A stretch of 64,000 bases of DNA. Origin: Caenorhabditis remanei (taxonomy: Eukaryota; Nematoda; Chromadorea; Rhabditida; Rhabditidae). Below the pieces are notes generated by a model, which worked only from the letters and a program-made list of their open reading frames with translations, did no database searches and was not told where the DNA came from. Made by a program: the position numbers and the translations under genes. Positions 57,201 through 64,000 of this stretch are shown here, piece by piece. The stretch is taken from assembly GCF_010183535.1 (NCBI RefSeq), contig NC_071329.1, forward strand, positions 11,222,001-11,286,000. Reading direction: 5' to 3'. Every line of letters starts with the position of its first letter. The stretch's first letter is position 1.

Positions 57201-60200
57201 CAAACAGTATGTTTTTACTTACTAATTTGTTTAGCACTATTGACAATTTGCAAAATGAAATGTACTTTTTTCGCTGCCAGATCTTCGGCACTATCAGCTA
57301 CAACCTCTTTAGTTTGAACTGATGATCCATTTGATTTGAAATCAGGTTCTATCGGCTCTTCACTTTTATTTACATTGTCTTCTAAAACTTCAGGTGTTTT
57401 TCTGTTTCCAGATATTTCATCCCGGTCGTTTGTTTGTCTCCAAGAAGTTTGCATCAACTTCTCTCGCTCTATTCGAAGCAGTTGAGTCGTCATTTCCTGA
57501 TCACTGACTCGAACAGAATATTGAAAACGTTCTGCGAATTTGGGGCGGAGAACAACAATCAGCATGAAGCAACTTTCCATCGTACCAATATTGTATTTTA
57601 CGGGAGCGAATGTATCTGAAAGCATAATGAAATTGATATGAACTTCCAAAACAAGCTCACCATGTAAGATTTCTGATCCTCGATGTGGAAATAAAAACAA
57701 CGATAGAATCTCGTTACCAGTTGGAAAATTCAATTGATAAACCCATTCTGAGTCCAAATTGAAATCCAAAATTTTTTGATAAGTTTTTGATGTTCCTGTA
57801 GCGGTCAGCTTCAAAACTGCAAATGCGCAAGATCGAGTTTCATTCATGGCATTATTCGATTCTATTAAAAACTCTTGAATTTTACGAGGACTGTGCAATT
57901 TAAATGTCTGTTCTCCTATATTACGTTCAAAAAGACGAAACATAGGGCGATTTTCGTCGGTCTGCGCAAAAATCGGTGTTGCAATCGAGTCAAATGGTGC
58001 CTCAGCCATGACGATTCGGATAGGTAGTTCCCAATTATCCGATAGTTTTTCTACATCATCCTGTCTTTTTGATTGCTTTTCAACCATCGGTTCATTTCTA
58101 ATCGTCTCTGAAGTTCCCTCGAAATCATAAACTGGCGAAATTCCTGAATCGCCATAACCATCGTCATCATCAAGCTCCTGATCTCTTTCTTCTCTCCTCC
58201 GTTGTCTCTGATTTTCCCATGCTTCTCGTTCTTCTATCACTTTTCTTTTCTTAGCCTCTTCCATTCGTTTATTTCGTTCTATTTCATCTGTACGCATAGC
58301 TTCTCGAAGTTCTCGAGTTCTTTCCCTTCGTTCTTTCAGTTCCCGTTCTTCTTCCTGTTTTCGTAATTTTTCCTGAGCCTCCGCCAACTGCTTAGCTTGG
58401 CAAGTCTTGCAGGTCTTAGAGAAGGCGTGTGACATATGTTCAGCAGTTGTGTCTCGAGTGTCATCACCAATGATAGAATCGAGAGGCTGAAAGTACAAGA
58501 ATTTTTGTAACTCATACTTTTAACTATGAAAAAAAATTTGTTTTTTGAGAACATTTTTAAAAGTTGCTTGACGCAAAACACGAAAGTTCTGACAAATCTC
58601 ATAGAAACCAATGCAAAGCTAAATAAGTTATGAAACTCACATTTCGTGGCGCATTCGGTCTCCTTTTTGCTTGGATTGGAATTCCAATCGGTTTCCTCTT
58701 CCAGCAGATCGGATTTCTCAATGAATTCGGATCCATGGAGGTTAGTTTCTCAACAGTAAGATGCTTTAAGACAACGCCTGTTATGAATTCTCTCGCACTA
58801 TCAATCCCGAAGTTGTGGCAAAACTGTTGTTTCCAAGCTTTATATTTTGGATTGTAGCTATCACGATCATACTTCATAAAAAGCTTTCCTTCGATTTGCT
58901 CAACGAGATCTTTCATTTCTTTCCTATCGACTCCTTTCATTTTCATCCTCTCCACTCCTGACATAATCGCGGCTTCCATTTGTGACTTAGCAGCTTGTCG
59001 CAGGGAATCCACAGTTTCAGGTTTCTTTTTTGGTATAGGCTTCGACAATGCAGCTAATTTTCTTTCCCTATCGTTTGCTTTTTCTTTTTCCATTTCTTTC
59101 ACTTTTTGTCGTTCTAATTCCTTTTTCTTAAGAACTTCCGGTTTTATCGGTTCTGGACCTTCTTTGGGATCTACACGAAGTGGCATCCAGTGAGGGGAAA
59201 GAAGAAAAAAAGAAACAAGTTCGCGGCTGTAAACACCAGCTGTTACTGTTTCTCCGGTCATTGAATTTATCACTGTGGCTGTTTCACCTTCCTGGTCCTG
59301 TAAAATTATTGGAATCGAATTGATTTTTGTGTTATTTTGTGTTAAACTCACCCGTGTTGTGCTATCTACTTTTCCTGCTATACACTTCACCGAACAATAC
59401 AAACTGTTGGCGCCTAAATATTTCTTCCACACTTCATCGGGCACAGAGGATAACCATTTACTGCAGTATACACATCTACTGAAAGAAGCAAGATTTGAGT
59501 ATTATATAAATACTTACAGAAAAACAAACCTTTTTAGATGAGCGTTGCTGGGTGTCTCATTTATCGGAGGTGTCCACTTCTTACGAGCTTCTTGATAAAG
59601 AGCTGACATTGGGCTGCAAATGTTTTTTTTTTCATTTGAAAAATATTCATGATTTAACAAACGTTTGATATGTCAACAAGAATGGGCAAACTTCTGAATC
59701 ACATGTGAGCAGTTGTTCTTCGGGAAATGAATTCAACTCAATGATATGGGAATCTGGTTCGCCATACTCTTTCAGCAGTTTACGCTCATCAAGAAAATCA
59801 TTGAATTCTCTCAACTCAGTTAACGGCGTTGTGAAACAATTGTACTCTGCCATTAGCTGTTTTCGAGATTTCCCTCTACAATCGGTATGTTGGAAGTGTA
59901 ATGGATTGTATTCTGAGGAATTGGAAGAAGACGGTTGGTGAGATGAATCTCGACGTCTACGTCTGGAAAATTTGAAGTTTTTAATGTATTCGTTGACAAA
60001 AGTATATTAACTATAAGTGATCAACACTACTCACGTTTCGTCTTCATCACTGTCAGCTTTTCTCGTCGATATTCTAACTTCATCATCGCTATCCACAATC
60101 ACTTCTTTCTTTTTCTTTTTCCGTTCAACTTCTGCTTCAGCCTCTCTCTTTCTTCGTTTAGAAGCTGCATCTTCAGCCTTTCGGTGTCTTTCTTCTTCAT

Positions 60201-60799
60201 CTTTCCTTTTTTGTTTCTCTTGTTTGGCCTTTTTGCGTTCTTCCTTTGCCTTCCTCTCATCTTCCTTCTCTTTCTTAAGTTTAGCTTTCATTTGTGCTTC
60301 TTTTTCCTGCCTCTCTTTTGCCTTGGCCTTTTCTTTCTCCTTCTTCGCACTTGCTGCTGAACTATCTCCAGTGGAATCTGTATTTTTATTCTTTCTGGAG
60401 AAAACAACATCCGATTCAGAGCCAGAACCATCTAAAGCTTTCGATGTTGTTGGTTCAGCATCTTCTGCCTTGTCCCTTTTTCGACGTTTGTCTTTTGTCT
60501 TCAAGGGTGATTCCAACTCTTTATCTTCTGAAATTGTCAATGTTTCCTCTTATTCATTACACAGGTTGATTTACCATGCTTGCGTTTTTTATCTTCTTTT
60601 CTATTCCTCTTTTTACTTGGACTTAGTAGTTGATTCATCAGTGATAAAGCGAAAGGAGCCTGTAATTTTTTGAATAGCTATTTTTCAGTCCCAAAGAACT
60701 AACCGATGTAATGACCGCATTTTTCAACAACTCTCCTCTTTCACGATCAACTACTCTCAAATTTCCAGACTGCCTATGCTGGTCAGGTTCTGATTCCAT
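54259..60799 (-). CDS. PHF3/DIDO/Bye1-type protein with TFIIS central (TFS2M) and SPOC domains
   Basis: Twelve exons: 60799-60704, 60659-60575, 60527-60035, 59962-59663, 59613-59530, 59478-59352, 59297-58641, 58486-57661, 57615-57223, 57173-56256, 55964-55110 and 54440-54259; about 1671 residues. A Lys/Glu-rich N-terminus leads to a Cys module (CVYCSKW, then YCSVKC, residues ~352-392) where relatives have a PHD finger. TFS2M is at ~493-590 (DSLRQAAKSQME, IEGKLFMKY, LKHLTVEKLTSMDP). A coiled Arg/Glu block precedes a SPOC-like domain at ~765-915. The C-terminus is Pro/Arg/Gly-rich with many PPMRG repeats. Such proteins bind RNA polymerase II (SPOC reads the phosphorylated CTD) and tune elongation. 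Last gene of a probable operon: ddl-1 ends 170 bp upstream and TTTTTTCAG precedes the ATG. Confidence 0.85.
54493..55060. repeat. Intronic foldback element built from TTTTAGGGTACAAC repeats
   Basis: Lies in the last intron of the TFS2M/SPOC gene. The left arm (54493-54730) contains about ten diverged copies of TTTTAGGGTACAAC. The right arm (about 54865-55060) carries the same array inverted (GTTGTACCCTAAAA). Ends match as TATATTGGCATTTAATTTTT against its inverted counterpart. The two arms keep the same irregular spacer order, so one arm is an inverted copy of the other. The centre is about 130 bp. Confidence 0.75.
55996..56200. mobile_element. Intronic MITE with GGGACGTCCC-containing inverted ends
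   Basis: The left end TAGCGCTCGAAATGG continues to GGGACGTCCC at about 56019-56028. The right end is GGGACGTCCC followed by ATTTCGAGCGCTA (56178-56200). Total about 205 bp with no ORF. It lies in intron 10 of the TFS2M/SPOC gene, close to the donor of exon 10. The left copy carries an extra AACGAGTT insertion. Confidence 0.6.
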
Positions 60800-60968
60800 T
60801 TTAACTGAAAAAAGCAGCTAAGAAGGGCACAAAGAGTGAAAAAGGTATGATAAAATCGTGGACAAACGATGGACTTCATGAAAGCGATCAAAAGGAAAGA
60901 AAAATTTATACATTGAACCCGTAAAATATTCAGAAATGACAGTTAAATGATCTAATTGATAATTGCAA

Positions 60969-61668
60969 CTAATCAGAATCTGAGAATGACGACACTGATT
61001 CGCCTGATGATTCGTATCCGGCAGACTTCGAGATTTGTGATCGGGATGGTTCGTCGCCTCTCTTTAAGATTGAAGAATCAATGCCTTCGGATTCCATTTT
61101 TTGAATCACACCTGCTTCCGGGACACCCTATAAAAACAAAAATCAAGTGAACAAATAGTAACAATGGAGTACATACCATTTTTAGCATTTTGAAGTATTT
61201 ATTATATTCAGGATCGTCTTTGATCAAAATGGCGGGAGCAGATTCAACTAATTCGGTATTTTCTTCAGAAACACGAGGAATTATTGGTAAGGGGGACGTT
61301 GTCGTTGCCGCAGTTTTGGTTTGTTCAATAGCAGAGCCATCTGATGTGGTTGGAGTGAACTGTACAGCTTCGGTGCATTTTTCTTCAATAGTAACCGTTG
61401 CTAATTTTGCTTCCATTAACCGAAGTTTTCGATCAGCTGTATCAAGTGTTTTTTCGGCTCTCTCGAGGACGTCTTCCATTTTATTTCCAAAATTGTTCAG
61501 AATTTCTGTCATTTTCAGAATCAAACAATTGAAAGTGACGGCAGTTCTGTGATGGTCGAGAGGAGGAACCTGAACCGGTTTTTCATCATTCCTTTGATTC
61601 AGATGCGTTATTTATACCTTATTCAAGTCAATCTCTGGCTTGAGATGTTGATTTGAAGTTGTGCTCAT
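60969..61668 (-). CDS. ddl-1: WASH complex subunit CCDC53/WASHC3 homologue
   Basis: Exons are 61668-61618, 61569-61177 and 61127-60969, all phase 0; 200 residues. The N-terminal helix region (HHRTAVTFNCLILKMTEILN) is followed by a coiled coil (ADRKLRLMEAKLATV). A Thr/Pro-rich linker leads to the family signature LIKDDPEYNKYFKMLKMGVP with EAGVIQKMESEGID; exons 2 and 3 join inside it. CCDC53 is a core subunit of the WASH complex, which drives Arp2/3 actin nucleation on endosomes. The C. elegans orthologue ddl-1 was found as a daf-2-pathway longevity regulator acting with HSF-1. Position next to sam-4 agrees with C. elegans. TTTAG near 61681 is a candidate trans-splice acceptor. Confidence 0.9.
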
Positions 61669-61980
61669 TACACTTATGATCTAAATTTTTCAAATTACAA
61701 TTTCAAATTAAAAGAAAGCTACAGATTGGTAACAGATATCGATATAGTTCAAAACCATGGATACACTTATCTTAAAATACACAATACACTTTTATCAGCA
61801 GTTTTATGATGTGAAATTGAAAATTTAGTAGAAATGATATACTGTGAATAAAACATAAAAATGATCACAAAAGAGCATCGAAAGTGTGATATTGCAGTAG
61901 GAAAGTGAGACAAGCCGCCAGGGCCCAAAGAGAAAAAATAGAAAAATAAGGAGTATAATGACACTTAAACGGATGAATTA

Positions 61981-62799
61981 TTAGTCACAGAGATCGACAA
62001 CACGAATTTCCTCTATGCGTTCTATTTCACCAGTCAGTATCGGGTGTGGAATATGACGAGGTGTACTTTGAAGTGAACTGTCACTGCTGCAAACGGGCGA
62101 ACGATCGAGAACTGATCCAAGATTTAACGGTGGGAGACGGTCTTCTGGGATAAGTATCTCGTTAAGCGTTTCTACCATTGGTACTATATTTTCAAGAAGT
62201 ATCTGAAAATGACAATTTTGATTAGAACACACGCATAAACAGTATACCTGGATTCTACAGATGTCATCGTGTAATTTGTTGAGACCAGTTAAAGCAGCTA
62301 CAAACCCGTCGTGTTGAGATTTATGAGCTCTTGTTTCTTCGATCAGTCGAATCATTTTTGCTTCTACACTTTTACAATTCGCAGGAATTTTTGCTTGATC
62401 CGCTGCTACTGCTTTCGCATTTAAAGCGAAATGTTCTTGTAGACGAGTGGCAAGGCTAAAAGTTCGTCAAATTGTATTTTATCGAAAGGGGAGCTTTTAC
62501 CGGAAAAATGGTCGCGAACTAATTTTTTGATGGGTGTAAGAAGCACCTTGATTTGATTGAGAATCTCGTTTGCCGATGACTGCTGGAATTACCGGTAAGA
62601 AACGTGGTATTTCAGAGAACCGCTTGTAAATTTCATCATCTTCTAATTTCTCTTGTGGAATATTGCCATCTTTTACTGTGACGATGCCTTTTGAACGTTT
62701 TGTACTGGATCGAGTTAAGAATGAAAAGGACGATTGCTGATTCGGAGGATTGGATGTGGAGGGTGGTCCAGATGAGGAGGCACTTTGTTCATTTCCCAT
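61981..62799 (-). CDS. sam-4: BORC subunit BORCS5/myrlysin homologue SAM-4
   Basis: Exons are 62799-62501, 62455-62248 and 62202-61981; 242 residues. The start is placed at 62799, directly behind an AATTTCAG acceptor, because it gives MGNEQS, a canonical N-myristoylation sequence; the frame is open further upstream but the glycine must be residue 2. A Ser/Pro-rich N-terminus, then [14 protein letters not shown], and a long helical region (residues ~95-190) follow, matching BORCS5. BORC sits on lysosomes and recruits ARL-8 and kinesin; in worms it also places synaptic vesicle precursors in axons. Second gene of a likely operon: the preceding small gene ends 80 bp upstream, short spacing suited to SL2 trans-splicing. 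Confidence 0.9.
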
Positions 62800-62879
62800 C
62801 TGAAATTCACGTACAAATTTTTCGAACTTGTTCGTTTTTTGAAAAAATCTTTCGCATTCCAATCTAAACAAACCTTGAT

Positions 62880-63193
62880 TTAGTTTTTTGAACCGGTGAT
62901 ACTCGGTCCCATTTGAATCTGATCTATTCCTGTCTCGCTCCAAGTGATGTTTGGATCGGCTGGTTGACGAGCGATAGTTGGGATTGAATCTGTTTCAACG
63001 TCAGGCTCGAATTCACGTGGGATTTGGATTTCGTTCTGAAAATTCATGTTGACAGCTTCGTTTTATTTCCATCGTTTAACGTATTTGATTGATTATTTTC
63101 AAAACGAACTTTTGGAAGTCTTTGGAAAATCCACTCTCTATCCCAATTGAGAAAAGTGTGATCGAGTCGAACTTCTGATGGAACGAACGACAT
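62880..63193 (-). CDS. Small conserved-looking protein of unknown function (79 residues)
   Basis: Exons are 63193-63110 and 63035-62880, phase 0, each too short to stand out alone. The protein starts [20 protein letters not shown], contains [18 protein letters not shown] in the middle (across the exon join), and ends ITGSKN. No signal peptide or membrane segment. Support: canonical GT and TTTCAG sites, a TTGCAG acceptor about 30 bp before the ATG, and position as probable first gene of the operon, with sam-4 80 bp downstream. The frame at 62497-62943 in another phase overlaps it and is rejected. I do not recognise the family. Confidence 0.6.
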
Positions 63194-63570
63194 ACGACGA
63201 CTTTCTTAGTTTGTAACCTTCCTCTGCAAGAATATTCTTGAAGAACAATCAAAATAACATATCTTGATACAGATATTGGCGTTAAACATTGAAATAATCA
63301 ACAAGCATGTTCTTTAAGTTCGCAAGAAGCACAAAATATATTTTTAAAAGAGCATAAAATTGATTTAAATGAGCATAAAATTGAAAAATTCAATAATGAG
63401 AAAGTCCGCTCTATTGGAAAATGGCCGACAAAGTCTTGACCGTGAAAATCCTAGTCCCCCGGCCGCCTTTCAAAATTTTTAAACGAATTTATTCTCGCGA
63501 AACCTATTTTGTTCTATTCTTCTGCTCCACATTATAGTTTTTAGTGCATGCACCGGTCATCAATTATGCG
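63194..63570. promoter_or_regulatory. Divergent promoter between the sam-4/ddl-1 operon and zyg-1
   Basis: About 380 bp between the start codons of two divergent transcription units. It is locally less AT-rich near 63455-63480. An ATG at 63548 opens a three-codon-scale frame (stop at 63572) overlapping the zyg-1 start, a possible short upstream ORF. Confidence 0.45.
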
Positions 63571-64000
63571 ATGAACGGAGGGAAAAACGGATCGAAACTA
63601 AGCGTAAGATAATATTGATTTTTCATGTACATATTCACAACAGTTTTTTACAGTCTTTCAAAAACCTGAGACAAATTGGACATGGCGGATTCGGTGTTGT
63701 ATATTCGGCAGAAAGAAATAATGGAGAGAAAGTGGCTATCAAAAAGGTAATTTCATTTTAATTTATTGCGGTTTCAAAATAACTTATAGCTATCACTGTT
63801 TGTAAAATTGATTTTTAATTCACTAGTGTATCCCTCGTTTCTAGTTTTTATTAAAAAATTTATATAAGCGGTGATTTCTTTCGGAATACCAGCGCATCTC
63901 TTCCAGTGACTATCATTCAGCTGAGTTCTTTTCAGATTGGAAAGGCTGCTCTGCCGAGCCGCGTTAAAGAAGAAATTGAAACGATGAAACGGCTCGATCA
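63571..64000 (+). CDS. zyg-1: ZYG-1 centriole-duplication kinase, N-terminal part (runs off the window)
   Basis: Exons are 63571-63603, 63654-63746 and 63936 to the window end, phase 0 at both joins. It reads SFKNLRQIGHGGFGVVYSAE, a glycine-rich ATP loop (G-x-G-G-F-G), then VAIKKIGKAAL with the catalytic Lys, then helix C (SRVKEEIETMKRLD with the Glu). The start MNGGKNGSK and the position beside sam-4 and ddl-1 fit zyg-1, the worm PLK4-related kinase that initiates centriole duplication. Only about 64 residues are visible, so another divergent kinase cannot be fully excluded. The TCTTTTTTACAG acceptor before exon 2 is strong. Confidence 0.8.

Noticed and set aside
60017..60673. 218-codon Ser/Phe-rich plus-strand frame
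   Set aside because: Antisense of the Lys/Glu-rich N-terminal exon of the large minus-strand gene.
62497..62943. Upstream extension of the SAM-4 frame starting MERDRNR
   Set aside because: It would bury the MGNEQS myristoylation site, crosses a good AATTTCAG acceptor, and overlaps the small gene in another frame.

Overview
This is nuclear DNA from a Caenorhabditis-type nematode. Genes are compact and intron-rich, with many 45-60 bp introns ending in TTTCAG, AT-rich spacers, trans-splice-like acceptors just before start codons, and worm-specific families. Gene content and order match C. elegans chromosome II as I recall it: the acdh-2 / insulin / thioesterase cluster (cosmid C17C3), lys-8, cdc-14, TTC4 and OGFOD1 homologues (C17G10), then ddl-1, sam-4 and zyg-1 (F59E12). 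Symbols come from protein recognition plus this remembered synteny. Exons were joined by hand with reading phase checked at each junction. I cannot name the species.

Left part (1-20.6 kb). The 5' end of an acyl-CoA dehydrogenase leaves the window on the minus strand. Three small insulin-like genes follow in tandem, each split once between the B and A domains. Next come two tandem ACOT8-type acyl-CoA thioesterases, both ending in SKL, a tRNA-Val(UAC) and a secreted Ala/Pro-rich protein. Spacers hold several non-autonomous transposon-like elements.

Middle part (20.8-41.4 kb). A divergent ionotropic-glutamate-receptor-like gene, an unrecognised charged protein, the lys-8 lysozyme, a THAP-domain protein and cdc-14 with alternative 3' exons are followed by a likely TTC4-OGFOD1 operon on the plus strand. 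A large secreted Lys/Glu-rich protein with a C-terminal ShKT domain closes this part.

Right part (41.4-64 kb). A small PY-motif membrane protein is followed by about 7 kb without a recognisable gene. A second ionotropic-receptor-like gene comes next; it carries a net one-base frame break. A probable four-gene minus-strand operon runs from a 79-residue unknown protein through sam-4 (BORC, lysosome positioning) and ddl-1 (WASH complex, endosomes) to a large TFIIS-M/SPOC transcription-elongation-type protein. The 5' end of zyg-1 (centriole kinase) is divergent from this operon and leaves the window on the right.

The least expected material is non-coding. There are two hAT-like GGCCCG-rich elements with 8-bp target duplications, a family of near-perfect hairpins (one nested inside such an element), a mariner-like MITE, and two intronic foldback elements, one built from a TTTTAGGGTACAAC repeat. 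I found no sign of a wholly new multi-gene system.
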